Source: Gnetum montanum
Lineage: Eukaryota > Streptophyta > Gnetopsida > Gnetales > Gnetaceae
Reading direction: 5' to 3'
Length of the DNA stretch: 24,238 nt
Assembly (NCBI GenBank): GCA_015680685.1
Contig: MNCI01033362.1
Coordinates: 3,195-27,432, forward strand
Part shown: positions 1-9,775 of the stretch, one piece after another
How positions within the stretch are numbered: position 1 is the first letter of the stretch
Layout: each line of letters starts with the position of its first letter
Notes under the pieces: generated by a model
What the model was told of the DNA's origin: nothing
The model's input: only the letters and a program-made list of their open reading frames with translations
Database searches by the model: none
Position numbers and translations under genes: made by a program

Positions 1-1479
1 GCGGTACACTTGCAGCCCTATTGTGATCAGGCTAAAAGTCTCCTGAGGCGATTTATGACCTTCGACGCCCAGCACGTCCCGAGGACTGACAACACGCTAG
101 CCGACGCACTGGTCACCCTGGCTTTACACGTGCCTTCACACCTGCTTAACACCTGTCCTACATTGATTACAGACTGCGCAGACCCTATCATTCAGACGGC
201 GCACATCTCCTCTCTCACCGAGGCGAGCACGCCTGAATGGTACGATCATATCAAATCTTATCTTTTACAGGGTGAACTACCAACTGCATTAACGCACACA
301 CAGAAAGACGCAATCCGAAAGCGGGCTAAGCACTACGTCATCATTGGAGACAACACTCTCTGTAGATGCTCCTTTGATGGCGTATTGCTTACCTGCGTTA
401 ACGCAGACCAAGCACAACACATCGTCAGCGAGGTTCACGAGGGACTGTGCGGCGGCCACGTAGCACCACGGGCTATGGCCCTAAAAATCCGTCGCTTAGG
501 GTACTACTGGCCACGTATGGAAAGAGATTGTTTGACAAAGGTTAAGACTTGTGATACGTGTCAACGTCACGCAAACCTCATCCACGTGTCACCCACAGAA
601 TTGCATACCACACAGATCACATGGCCATTCCAACAATGGGGACTGGACATTATAGGACCCATCACGCCAAAATCTTCCGCAGGACATAGCTTCATCATTA
701 CCGCCACCGAGTACTTCACGAAGTGGGTAGAAGCTGTCCCCCTGCGGAAAATTACATCCCAACAGGTTTGCCATTTCATCTTGGATAACATTGTAACCCG
801 ATTTGGTCTCCCAATGACTATTGTGACCGACAATGGGCCACAGTTTAGTAGCGTGGATACCAAATCCTTCTGTGACAACCTAGGCATCAGGCAGTCCTTT
901 TCCTCCCCTTATTACTCGCAGGCAAACAGTCAAGCTGAAGCATCAAACAAGATAATCATCAATTTACTCAAGAAAATGCTCGACGGCAACAAAAGGCTGT
1001 GGCATGAGCAGATCCTCTACGTGCTATGGGCATATCGTACTACGTGTAGAACAGCTACAGGTAGTACGCCCTATGGCCTGGTTTACGGATCTGAGGCAGT
1101 GCTACCTCTCGAGTTGCAAATTCCTTCTCTGAGAATGGTCCTCTCCACCATTATAAATGAGGCTCAACACACCGAGGCTCGAATAATGGACTTGGAGTCA
1201 TTGGAAGAGAAGCGAATACAGGCTCTTGAGGCAATTGAGAAATATCAGGATAAACAAAAGCAAAAGCATCATCATAACCTTCAGCAGCGTCCGATCAAGA
1301 AAGGAGACCTGGTCCTCAAGGCTGTGCGTGAACCAGCAGGCAAGTTCTCTACGAATTGGGAAGGCCCTTTCTTGGTAACTGACGCATACAGCAACGGAGC
1401 ATTCAAATTGGCAGACGTCAACGGCAATGAGTTAGCAAATCCTGTGAATCATGTGTACTTAAAGTGGTATTTCATCTAG
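1..1479 (+). CDS. pol: Ty3/gypsy (Tat lineage) pol, 3' part: RNase H tail and integrase (element A)
   Basis: The frame is already open at base 1, so the true start lies outside the window; the TTG at 10 is not a start. The first 45 or so residues match the end of the archaeal-type second RNase H of Tat elements (QHVPRTDNTLADAL). An HHCC zinc finger follows (HEGLCGGH, then CDTCQRH), then a DDE integrase core: D in GLDIIGP, D in VTDNGPQF, and E in QAEASNK exactly 35 residues after the second D. The C-terminal GPF/Y module (NWEGPFLVTDAY) ends at the TAG 1477-1479, and there is no chromodomain. Integrase inserts the cDNA copy into chromosomes. No stop or frameshift interrupts 492 codons and CpG is retained, so this copy looks young. 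One oddity is NSQAE before the catalytic Glu, where Gly-Gln (NGQAE/NGQVE) is usual and is kept in the decayed second copy. Family assignment is confident. Confidence 0.93.
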   Translation, partial: AVHLQPYCDQAKSLLRRFMTFDAQHVPRTDNTLADALVTLALHVPSHLLNTCPTLITDCADPIIQTAHISSLTEASTPEWYDHIKSYLLQGELPTALTHTQKDAIRKRAKHYVIIGDNTLCRCSFDGVLLTCVNADQAQHIVSEVHEGLCGGHVAPRAMALKIRRLGYYWPRMERDCLTKVKTCDTCQRHANLIHVSPTELHTTQITWPFQQWGLDIIGPITPKSSAGHSFIITATEYFTKWVEAVPLRKITSQQVCHFILDNIVTRFGLPMTIVTDNGPQFSSVDTKSFCDNLGIRQSFSSPYYSQANSQAEASNKIIINLLKKMLDGNKRLWHEQILYVLWAYRTTCRTATGSTPYGLVYGSEAVLPLELQIPSLRMVLSTIINEAQHTEARIMDLESLEEKRIQALEAIEKYQDKQKQKHHHNLQQRPIKKGDLVLKAVREPAGKFSTNWEGPFLVTDAYSNGAFKLADVNGNELANPVNHVYLKWYFI

Positions 1480-1517
1480 CGGCAACAACGGTGTCGACAG
1501 CAGGTATGACGGTACGC

Positions 1518-1911
1518 GTCCGCTACGACGTAAAACTGGCATCTTTTGCACACGTCCGCCACGACGCTAAACTGGCAAGTGGTTACCGTCCGCTATGACG
1601 TAAAACTGACAATGATGTACAGGTCCGCCAAGACGAAAAACTGGCACCTTTTGCACGCGTCCGCCACGACGCTAAACTGGCACAGGTAAGTAGCCGTCTG
1701 CTGAGACGTGAAACCCGCGTAGATCTGTCCCTGGGTCATGACATGAAACTGACATCCACAGCACGGTCTGCTGAGACCATAAACCAGCTTGACCACCGTC
1801 CGCTACGACGTAAAACTAGCACTTCTCGGTCCGCCCAGACTTTAAACTGGGACCATGGTCCGTTGAGACTTAAAATCAGTAACAGCAGTCTACCAGGACT
1901 TGAAACTGTGA
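1518..1911 (+). repeat. Degenerate short tandem array after pol (element A), about 12 units
   Basis: Twelve units start near 1518, 1554, 1588, 1623, 1659, 1694, 1727, 1766, 1799, 1830, 1858 and 1889, spaced about 28-39 bp. The core is ACGACGTAAAACTGGCA preceded by GTCCGCT or GTCCGCC. Units vary in sequence and spacing, so the array is old. It begins about 40 bp after the pol stop, the position where Tat-lineage elements are known to carry hypervariable 3' untranslated repeats. The reading frames that cross it are by-products of the repetition. Confidence 0.85.
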
Positions 1912-2638
1912 CTCATGCAAATCAAGCGAGCGCGATCATCTCCGATACAGCTGCACAGCCAACAGGGGGGACTGCTGAGACAGTTCCGGCGTTTCCACCC
2001 CACCGGCACCTTACTGATTCCTCGGATAAACAGGGAGGCATCTTACTGATCCCTCGGAGATGCCGCCACCACGCCCGCTGCAGTGGTAGCAGCTCTGAGA
2101 GTTTAGCCTCGTTAGCAGGAGCCCCAACTAAATCCTTGTTGGTCACAGCTCCGCGAGTCTCCGCCAATCATCGCTATCAGACGCCGGCCTCTCAGATTCA
2201 TCTGGTCGGTTCCTAGTGCAACCAGTGAGCTGCACTGTGTCTGATGCCTTTTGGCGAAGGTATGCAGGGCCGAATCATCAGGATTGGCGACGCCGCCTAA
2301 GTGCTCCGGCTTTTTTCTGGACAGTACATTGGCTAACATCAGACAGCATGGGCTCCAAGAACCCCGTCTTTTGTCCATAAGCAATGGCGTCCTCTGTTTC
2401 CTTTTGTGGTTGCAGGCTGCTTAACTTGACGGATGTCATTCAAAGGTGCGTTCATCTGAGCGGCGAAGTACAACAGCGTGCTGAAATGGCTGCTCAGGTT
2501 TGCCCACCCACTCAGCTTTGCGTATTTCTTCCCGACACGTGTCTAACCTTAATTCTTGTTTCCTTCTTCCCCACCACCCAGTTCCCATACGCAGCATTCA
2601 CATACGCAAATCTTCGTTTTTCGTACTCACGCTAGCAG
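1912..2638. other. Element A 3' untranslated region, no gene recognised
   Basis: This GC-richer stretch lies between the array and the LTR. It contains a short direct repeat (TTACTGAT then CCTCGGA, at 2011 and again at 2043). Open frames of 80-160 codons occur on both strands, but they overlap each other, have no recognisable domain and look like chance frames in CpG-rich DNA. A remnant of an antisense gene cannot be excluded. Confidence 0.4.
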
Positions 2639-2762
2639 AGACATCGCAAAAGTGATGCGCAATGCTCCTTTTTGCACGCATTCCTGCTACAATTTGTAAC
2701 AGAGATATCTCAGATTGATGCGCTATGCTCGTCTGAAAGCATTCCTGTTGACATAAATAAAC
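2639..2762 (+). repeat. Two-copy degenerate direct repeat, about 63 bp
   Basis: GATGCGCAATGCTC at 2654 recurs as GATGCGCTATGCTC at 2717, and GCATTCCTG follows in both copies. The two units lie head to tail between the untranslated region and the putative polypurine tract of element A. Confidence 0.7.
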
Positions 2763-2950
2763 ACACCGTTTGCATCTTCCCCAAACCTGTTTCCAGTTAC
2801 ACCCTTCTACCTCTCATATTCGCCAGCCTTCCTTTTACGTAAACAGAGCAACACCTGAGTAGTCATGGATGAACGTTGTTCTTGCTTCTACCAATCCGGT
2901 GTTTTGCATTCTTTGTCGACATTTTTCGAGTAAGCCCTCTAACCGTCAAC

Positions 2951-2963
2951 AAAGAGGGGCCAT
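2951..2963 (+). other. Putative polypurine tract of element A
   Basis: AAAGAGGGG (2951-2959) is followed by CCAT and then TGAAACACCG, a TG-starting sequence suited to an LTR end. It sits downstream of pol and its array, as a plus-strand priming site should. The tract is short and the second LTR is not in the window, so the call is tentative. Confidence 0.45.
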
Positions 2964-3373
2964 TGAAACACCGTGAAAATTACGGGTCGGCCTCAGGCGA
3001 AGATTCGTAATTTGAGCGAGAACCCGCCTCAAATCTGTCTAAGGACAAGTTTACGCTCCATCACGCACGGCAGCGTAATGAGCGTAATAGGCTCCAAGAC
3101 AGTTAAAGGCGAATTTGTTCAAGGACAAGTTTACGCTCTATCACGCACGGCAGCGTAATGAGCGTAATAAGCTCCAGGACAGTTAAAAGCAAAATCCAGA
3201 GAAACACGACGGGTTGGCACTTGTTCTCGCAACGCTTAAACAACTGATCTTTACGCGCGTTACGCGGCGATGCATGCTCGTGTGTAGGTCAGAATGCAAG
3301 CACGCGCTCAATACGCTTCGACACGCACAGTTGCGTGATGAGCGTAAGTTACACTTTGATTACACTCCACCGC
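2964..3373 (+). mobile_element. Putative 3' LTR start of element A, cut off at the N
   Basis: It starts TGAAACACCGTG directly after the purine tract and runs to the ambiguous base at 3374, where the sequence changes character. It contains GGGTCGGCCTCAGGCG, partly self-complementary to the following AACCCGCCTC, and GCGTAATGAGCGTAA-type repeats. No TATA box or poly(A) signal is obvious in the part present. The end of the LTR is missing. Confidence 0.45.
3041..3188 (+). repeat. 80-bp direct repeat in the putative LTR (two copies, about 68 bp shared)
   Basis: AAGGACAAGTTTACGCTC at 3041 recurs at 3121, and both copies continue into CACGCACGGCAGCGTAATGA and end at AGTTAAA. Only a few bases differ. 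A weaker third echo (ACACGCACAGTTGCGTGATG) lies near 3320. Repeats of this kind in U3 often act as enhancers; that role is inference here. Confidence 0.85.
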
Positions 3374-3374
3374 N
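3374..3374. other. Ambiguous base at a probable contig junction
   Basis: A single N lies immediately before the first base of the left arm of the 976-bp inverted repeat. Sequence composition changes here from CpG-rich element A to CpG-poor element B. Confidence 0.85.
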
Positions 3375-4350
3375 GCCTAGCGTGTGTTAGACTAAGAAGA
3401 TGCATTAGTTAGGCAATTGCTTTCTAACCTAGTGTAGATTAGGAGGTGTGTAGGGCCTAGACTATACTATGCAGTATTCCCCTTGACCTTCATCTACTAT
3501 GTCAAAGGGTAATTCTACCCATAGGGCATCCTCTATGAGGTCATTAGCTTCTTTCGCTTGTTCAGGTGAGTTAGCCTCATGCATTTCATCCTTGTCCGTT
3601 ACTGTGGACACATCATCAGGGAACTCAACCTCTGACCCTTACTTCATGTCTATGTTGTTAATGGCCAAAGGGGTTGTGTTGTCACTATGAATAATAACCT
3701 CACCACCACCTTCATATGGAAGGTAGATTTCTTAGTGGATGGGAGAGAAAATAGCCCGTAATTGGGCCAACCACAGCCTACCCAATATTAAGTTGAAGCC
3801 TAGCATTTCCTCTACAATGATGAATTCAATGGTTGTGGGGAATTCTTCCCCTCATTAAGGCTATTGTGATGGTTTCCCTAATGATGATACACGATGTGTT
3901 AAAGGATTTTAGGCATGTGGTTTTTGTTAGTTTGATATACTCTCCAAGGCCTACTTTGTCAACAATAGTGTATGGGATGACATTTTTTGTTGCCCCATCG
4001 TCAATGTGCACCCTTCAAATTCTGCACAACCCAACACATATTGTAATGAACATGGACGCTATGATAACCTAACCCTTATCAACATTGACCTTAATCACCT
4101 CGTCATGAAACACAAGGGGTGTTGAGCTCAATTCCTATGGTGCTAGAGAAAACATCACAACATGGATGGAATGCAGATCTACTAGGATGTCCTCCATGAT
4201 AGGAATGAAGATCAACATCTAAACTAGCACTTCGTGATGGGCAAAGGAGGTCATAATCAAGTCATATAGGCTCAACATTGTGTTTTTCTACTTTAAGAAT
4301 TGCTTCACCTAAACTAATGCATCTAGGAAGCTTTTGTCATGGTCTACTAT
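3375..4350. repeat. Left arm of the 976-bp inverted repeat
   Basis: Base x pairs with base 9290 minus x in the right arm (4940-5915). Every stretch compared by eye was identical, and both arms give the same open frames on opposite strands. The arm begins just after the N at 3374. See findings for why this is probably an assembly artefact. Confidence 0.95.
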
Positions 4351-4938
4351 TTTGTTGGCCTTGACCTCCTCCATGTGACCTAAGAGACAGATCTCTCATA
4401 GAGGAGACTTAGGCTTTACTTGCTTAGCCTATTTGGAAGACTTAGTGCTCAGCTATGGCTTGTTGGTGGTGGTCTTTTCAATTGCTTTGGCTATGGGGAC
4501 TACAGATAGGAGTACCAGCTTTGGTGGACCTATCACCTTTTGCTCTTGATGTTGTCTAATCACCTTATCAACTAGATGTTCATTAGGCCTTCTAGGTTGC
4601 CACATGGATGGTCTATTGATGTTGGTAGTAGGATTCCCTCTTGGGTAGGAAGGGACTAATGCTTTACCCACCATCGAACTTTGGGTAGGCAAGGGGTAAA
4701 CATGTTGTGGCATCCTAACAACAAAGAGTGGTTGAACAGTTGCTACCATAACATGCTATGGAACCTTGACCATGAAGGGTATTGTGGGTACCCAAGGTGG
4801 CACTCTAACAATGAAAGGGAAATCGTCTTTGCGACCGATCTACACCACACGATTGACCTTAGACCTCCCTAGAGGTATTACGTCTACGGCCAAGGGTATA
4901 GATCTCTAAACAGGGTTACCCGAAATATTCAGATCGGA
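3375..4938 (-). pseudogene. Decayed gag end and aspartic protease of a Tat element, inverted contig
   Basis: Read on the minus strand, 4749-4453 gives a proline/glutamine-rich linker frame (NEHLVDKVIRQHQEQ) typical of the region before protease. After several stops, 4011-3826 gives the aspartic protease start with its catalytic Asp (HIDDGATKNVIP). Another frame of the same strand then carries the conserved ILGR motif (FNLILGRLWL) and the following FSPIH. The protease would cleave the Gag-Pol precursor. Frameshifts and stops show it is dead. The 588 bp at 4351-4938 are unique, while 3375-4350 duplicates 4940-5915. If the contig is flipped, the linker runs straight into the protease at 4940. 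Confidence 0.75.
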
Positions 4939-4939
4939 N
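4939..4939. other. Second ambiguous base, at the other inverted-repeat junction
   Basis: The window's only other N lies immediately before the right arm of the inverted repeat. Confidence 0.85.
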
Positions 4940-5861
4940 ATAGTAGACCATGACAAAAGCTTCCTAGATGCATTAGTTTAGGTGAAGCAATTCTTAAAGT
5001 AGAAAAACACAATGTTGAGCCTATATGACTTGATTATGACCTCCTTTGCCCATCACGAAGTGCTAGTTTAGATGTTGATCTTCATTCCTATCATGGAGGA
5101 CATCCTAGTAGATCTGCATTCCATCCATGTTGTGATGTTTTCTCTAGCACCATAGGAATTGAGCTCAACACCCCTTGTGTTTCATGACGAGGTGATTAAG
5201 GTCAATGTTGATAAGGGTTAGGTTATCATAGCGTCCATGTTCATTACAATATGTGTTGGGTTGTGCAGAATTTGAAGGGTGCACATTGACGATGGGGCAA
5301 CAAAAAATGTCATCCCATACACTATTGTTGACAAAGTAGGCCTTGGAGAGTATATCAAACTAACAAAAACCACATGCCTAAAATCCTTTAACACATCGTG
5401 TATCATCATTAGGGAAACCATCACAATAGCCTTAATGAGGGGAAGAATTCCCCACAACCATTGAATTCATCATTGTAGAGGAAATGCTAGGCTTCAACTT
5501 AATATTGGGTAGGCTGTGGTTGGCCCAATTACGGGCTATTTTCTCTCCCATCCACTAAGAAATCTACCTTCCATATGAAGGTGGTGGTGAGGTTATTATT
5601 CATAGTGACAACACAACCCCTTTGGCCATTAACAACATAGACATGAAGTAAGGGTCAGAGGTTGAGTTCCCTGATGATGTGTCCACAGTAACGGACAAGG
5701 ATGAAATGCATGAGGCTAACTCACCTGAACAAGCGAAAGAAGCTAATGACCTCATAGAGGATGCCCTATGGGTAGAATTACCCTTTGACATAGTAGATGA
5801 AGGTCAAGGGGAATACTGCATAGTATAGTCTAGGCCCTACACACCTCCTAATCTACACTAG
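4940..5861 (+). pseudogene. Decayed Tat-lineage aspartic protease (element B)
   Basis: The plus strand carries the protease domain. The region 5279-5464 contains the catalytic D in HIDDGATKNVIP, followed by a segment like the flap and second strand (IIIRETITIAL). After a frame change come FNLILGR and FSPIH near 5490-5560, the usual end of a Tat protease. An acidic tail with stops follows up to about 5825 (TDKDEMHEANSPEQAKEAN). Numerous in-frame stops (for example before 5600 and at 5826) and at least one frameshift rule out function. It has the same orientation as the RT at 12544, so both probably belong to element B, but about 6.6 kb separates them. Confidence 0.75.
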
Positions 5862-5915
5862 GTTAGAAAGCAATTGCCTAACTAATGCATCTTCTTAGTC
5901 TAACACACGCTAGGC
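4940..5915. repeat. Right arm of the 976-bp inverted repeat
   Basis: This is the reverse complement of 3375-4350. Homology ends at 5915 (CTAGGC); beyond it the sequence is single-copy in this window and continues without a gap to the rest of element B. Confidence 0.95.
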
Positions 5916-6204
5916 GCTTGCTTGCCCTTTGTTTTTATGTTTAGCGATGCATTTCACCTTTTTCTTACATTACATTTGTCTACACATTTACATTTAGCTT
6001 TATTTCTTAGATTATGCATTGTCTACTTTGTTTATGCATCTATTTGCTTTGTTTATGCGTTCTGCTTAGCTTACACATTCACTTATTTAGTTTACCCTTT
6101 AGCAATCATTAGTTTTTCCTTTAGCAGTAATTAGGTTACACATGAAAAACATAAAAACACATAAAAATCAGAAAAGCCAAAATCACAAAAAGAGAAATAG
6201 GACT
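5916..6204. other. Pyrimidine-rich then A-rich spacer, no gene
   Basis: The plus strand is T/C-rich with repeated TTTATGC and CTTTGTTTATGC words up to about 6130, then A-rich (ACATAAAAACACATAAAAA). The 70-codon frame in it is hydrophobic low complexity and not a credible protein. If the protease-RT interval is an intron, this would be its 5' part. Confidence 0.5.
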
Positions 6205-6460
6205 GTGTGGCCCACCATGGCCTTAAACTGTCATGCACGACTTGCCATGGCCCTAAACTAGCAACCCATGGCTTGGAATGACCTTAAACTACCACCATTG
6301 ATCCTTCTGTTATGGCTTGAAAAGGCCTAACACTAGAAATATATGACCCAAAATGATCTTAAACTACCACCCCTAATTCTATCATCATGGCTTGGGATGA
6401 CCTTAAACTAGTATCAACCCTCCCACTATGGCCTTAAACTAGCATGGGGCTCATAATGGC
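6205..6460 (+). repeat. Array units of the pol-downstream type, left of gene B (about 8 units)
   Basis: Repeated words such as ATGGCCTTAAACT, GACCTTAAACTACCA and GGCCTTAAACTAGCA recur every 25-40 bp. They share the TTAAACTAGCA core with the arrays after the integrase stops at 1518 and 15947. Here the array follows the protease instead of the integrase. Confidence 0.7.
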
Positions 6461-6688
6461 CTAGTTATATTATCACCACATAATCTTAACTTAGTGCATT
6501 AATTAATCACATTACAAGCATAGCAAGCACATAGCAAATAAAACATGAAGAAAAGGTTTACACATTACACAATAAACATAACACATACATGCATTAGATA
6601 CCATGTGAATAGTAGTACATAACATGAGCAACAAAGACATAACAAAAATGGCAAAAATGCCCAGTAGTAGGGCTACATCAGGTCATGC
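6461..6688. other. Spacer between array and the end of gene B
   Basis: A-rich sequence with CACATAGCAAATAAAACATG-type words. It would be the 3' untranslated region of gene B on the minus strand. No clear motif is seen. Confidence 0.4.
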
Positions 6689-6769
6689 TCAACTAGTGGC
6701 GCTAGGTGGTGCTGGAGGTTCCTTTTCCCCCATTGCATTGTTGGGGCCTACAACATCTCCTAGTACCTG

Positions 6770-6868
6770 CTGCCATAACCACAACAAAAAAAACTAGTAG
6801 TTAGTAAAGCAAACTTGTACTATACAAGCTAACATAAAACATGCAAAAAAAGTAAATAAAAAACTAAC
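6770..6868 (-). other. Gene B last intron (99 bp, phase 0)
   Basis: On the minus strand the donor is CCTCACAG/GTTAG and the acceptor is TTATGGCAG/CAGGTA. The interior is T-rich. Splicing joins DVGSSQ to QVLGDVVGPNNAMG and opens the frame to the terminal stop; without it the frame ends inside the intron. Confidence 0.7.
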
Positions 6869-7692
6869 CTGTGAGGATCCTACATCGATTTCTTCTAAAG
6901 GAAACTTTTCATGGCCAACCTCTAAGCATTGGAGGATCTCGACCTCAAAAAGCTGTGTCCACTCGTCCTGGCCAAAGTCAATCCTTGTAAGGGTTTTTCC
7001 TTTGTCCATAGTAGTTCATGTGAGCAACTCCATTAAGAAGATAGTAAAAGAAGCCTCTCCCAAAGTGGTGACAATTTGTCACTTGAGAGAGCCACTCACC
7101 ATTGCATGCCAAGTGAACAACTCATAAGCTTGCCTCTCGCCGATCTTCTTAAGAAACATATCAAGGCGATGGTGTTTGATAGACTCCTCCTTGTACCATT
7201 GAAGGTGCGTGTTGCGCTTGTGCTTGTATTAGTGCTTGTGGTTCTTCTATGTTTGTCCCCACCAATACACATTTGTGTTGTAATTCTTCCAGTCTTGGTT
7301 CTTCTAGGTGAGTAGGTCCATTTGCAGGTGTTGCTTGATCACCTCCTGCATGACCTCATTTTTGCCTTTGAGAGCTTACCAATATTGAGCATACTCTATC
7401 TCAGAGGTCTGCAATGTGTTGTCTCCTTGTGACCTAGCCACTAGAAAGTCATATCAGGATTGAAGGTCTTTGATCTTCATGTCATAGCTGGTCACTCTCT
7501 CCTAAAGCTCGTGCATGCATTTTCACAGGTGGTCATTCGAGTGCCTGCAGACCCACAATGCCTTTGCATAGGAAAGTACACACTTGCTCACTGTCTTATC
7601 CATGCAACGAGACACTTGATCGACCTTAGGAGGGAGGTTAGGAAGGACATCTACCTTTGCCACCTCGCTCGGATCCCACCAAAGCTTAGAAC

Positions 7693-7777
7693 CTGTTAGC
7701 ATGAAACAAGCAAATAATCTTATCCATAACATTCAATCAGTAAAACAACACAAAGCAAAACAACATAGCACATATAC
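7693..7777 (-). other. Gene B intron (85 bp, phase 1)
   Basis: Donor AAGCTTG/GTATATG, acceptor CATGCTAACAG/GTTCTA on the minus strand. Joining restores a Gly codon split 1+2 and links YLQQIDLKLG to SKLWWDPSEV. Confidence 0.75.
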
Positions 7778-7909
7778 CAAGCTTGAGATCTATTTGTTGC
7801 AAATAGTCCACCATTTCCTTCATAATGTCCTCTATGGAGGCAAATTTATTAGGCATGTTTACCCATGGCTTCATGTAGTAGGTAGAGGAGGGACCGCTAG
7901 CAAGAACAT

Positions 7910-8006
7910 CTAAGGTTGTAACACAATGATGCGGTTAGCATATAACCAAATAGCTAAATATATTAGAGCAAAAATGCAATAATAGATGGAAACACAAGGT
8001 AATCAC
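7910..8006 (-). other. Gene B intron (97 bp, phase 1)
   Basis: Donor TTGTTAG/GTGATT, acceptor ACAACCTTAG/ATGTTC on the minus strand. The split Asp codon is restored, linking TLTPKGLLG to DVLASGPSS. The next exon is exactly 132 nt and keeps the phase. Confidence 0.75.
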
Positions 8007-8231
8007 CTAACAAGCCTTTAGGTGTAAGCGTAGGAAGGTCACCCAACTGTACACCATTAAACAGGTGATTAAAATCACCCCCATTGGGGTGGAGTAACCC
8101 CTCCTCCAATTGTTGGAGGGTTTTTACTACATCAGGTAGCTCATCTCCATGAGCCTCCCCCTCCTCATCTTGAGGAGGTGCTTCTTTTGCTACCACCTTG
8201 GCTGCTGCTCTGGCAGTTCTCTCTTCAGTCT

Positions 8232-8348
8232 CTACAATCAACACATATGCATAGCACATTAGTACTAGTTAATAGCATAGCATAAACAAAAACATAAAAA
8301 TATAAACAAATATTAATACAATAAGTGCATTTAGCGAGTTATGCATAC
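8232..8348 (-). other. Gene B intron (117 bp, phase 1)
   Basis: Donor TGCAAGTTG/GTATGC, acceptor GTTGATTGTAG/AGACTG on the minus strand. Joining gives FKAYAQRLQ followed by VETEERTA, with the split Glu codon restored. Confidence 0.75.
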
Positions 8349-9775
8349 CAACTTGCAATCTTTGTGCGTAAGCTTTGAAACTTGATACAAATCTTCTTGC
8401 TGCTTGGCCTCCTGGCATTAGGAGCAGCCTTCTCCGTAGCACGTGGCCTCTTAATCTTTGCCTTAGATGGTCCCACTATCTTTGCAATATAACAATATAC
8501 CTATTCACATCCCCAATGCCAACTGGAGGGCCCTTTCCTACACTATCATGTGAATAATGTGACTACCCCATAGGACCTTTAATTGTTACGGATAACGATA
8601 AATTGATCTCTTTTGGGGGGGTCTGGTGCCCGTGTGGTCATAAATAGATGCTTGATCCATGGTTTAGATAGTTGTTCACGATCCTACACAACCCATCATC
8701 CACCATTGTGCATGACCAATAGCTCTACAAACCTTCATAGGTACCTTGCGAAGAATGTGAAGTGGATGTGGGACCTCACCTAAATGTTAAACTATAGCAT
8801 GGAGATCTTCACTTGCAAGCTGATCACTATATAGGTAGCCCACTTATACCTTATGCTCTCTAGCAGAACCTCTTTTATCACTTGTGCTTGCTCCACCCCA
8901 AGGATCTTTCCTTAGAAGGGCAACTTTGAAAAGGCATGAGCATGGAAAAGATGGTAGAGCTCTTGTACCTTAGGCACAAGCACATCCTTAATTGGTATGT
9001 CCTTGTGAGATTGGATGGCCTCCAATTAGTCATTGATCTCCCCTTTATGGTTCACCTCCCTATTGGCCTTATCAATAATCAATGGGCCATCAATGAGGAT
9101 TCCAAAAAGGTCAGCAAAGAAGGCCTCGCTAAGGCCGAGCACTACCCTCACACCACACACTTGGGTGATGAATTGTCAAATGTTGCTCATGAAGGAGTTT
9201 ATGATGGTAACCATTTCGACCACTAGGATACTTGGGCTAAGGGCCAAAAACAAGTCCATTGACCCTACATGCATGAGCCTAGCTATTAGTGTATCTAAGG
9301 CCTTGTGGCACAACTAGTGTTGCGTACCCTCCACATTGTCGTACTTCATGATGAGGGTGGCCCCTGTGCAGCCTATGGTGACCATCGTCACCTTACTTGA
9401 AGCAACTACCATTGCAACAAAGGAAAAACAACATTAGCATGATGCAAATGCAAACTAATAGGCAAATGTGAGCAAGCACATGAGCTAAAATATAGACACA
9501 TACATGACACAAATGGGGTGCAAGATGGGGATGGCACTGCAAGCATCTCCTCGATGTTAATCATACTAGTGGCCCACTTCTCATCCAACTAGTCATGGGT
9601 TCTACATCACTTGTATGCCCTCAGGTATCAGGTGGGGCAGACCTCCAAATTAGGCCCCACCAACTCAAGCACAACTGCTTGAACATTTGGGCTAGAAGAG
9701 AACACCTCCAGGGTGGTGTAGGTCAAAGCTAGATCATTTGCCTCATCATGTAGGCCCTCCTCATCAACTTTGAAT

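Noticed and set aside
567-887. Minus-strand frames across the integrase (106 and 61 codons), and their counterpart at 15058-15285.
   Set aside because: They are shadows of the integrase core; the pair is similar only because the sense strand is conserved.
10-1479. Translation start at the TTG at base 10.
   Set aside because: The frame is open to base 1 and starts inside an RNase H domain, so the element's polyprotein continues upstream of the window.
1518-1911. CRISPR-like array (about 24-bp repeats at 28-39 bp spacing).
   Set aside because: Repeats are degenerate, the intervening bases are short and partly repeated, no cas genes are present, and the context is a plant retroelement 3' untranslated region.
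1743-2216. 157-codon plus-strand frame.
   Set aside because: It runs through the degenerate array and shows only repeat-derived composition with no domain.
3375-5915. A genuine giant palindrome or foldback transposon.
   Set aside because: Both junctions coincide with single N gap characters, the arms are identical in an otherwise decayed element, and flipping the contig gives sensible gene order. Assembly error is simpler.
5922-6134. Hydrophobic 70-codon frame that could be read as membrane segments.
   Set aside because: It comes from T/C-rich low-complexity DNA with repeated TTTATGC words, and no coding signal supports it.
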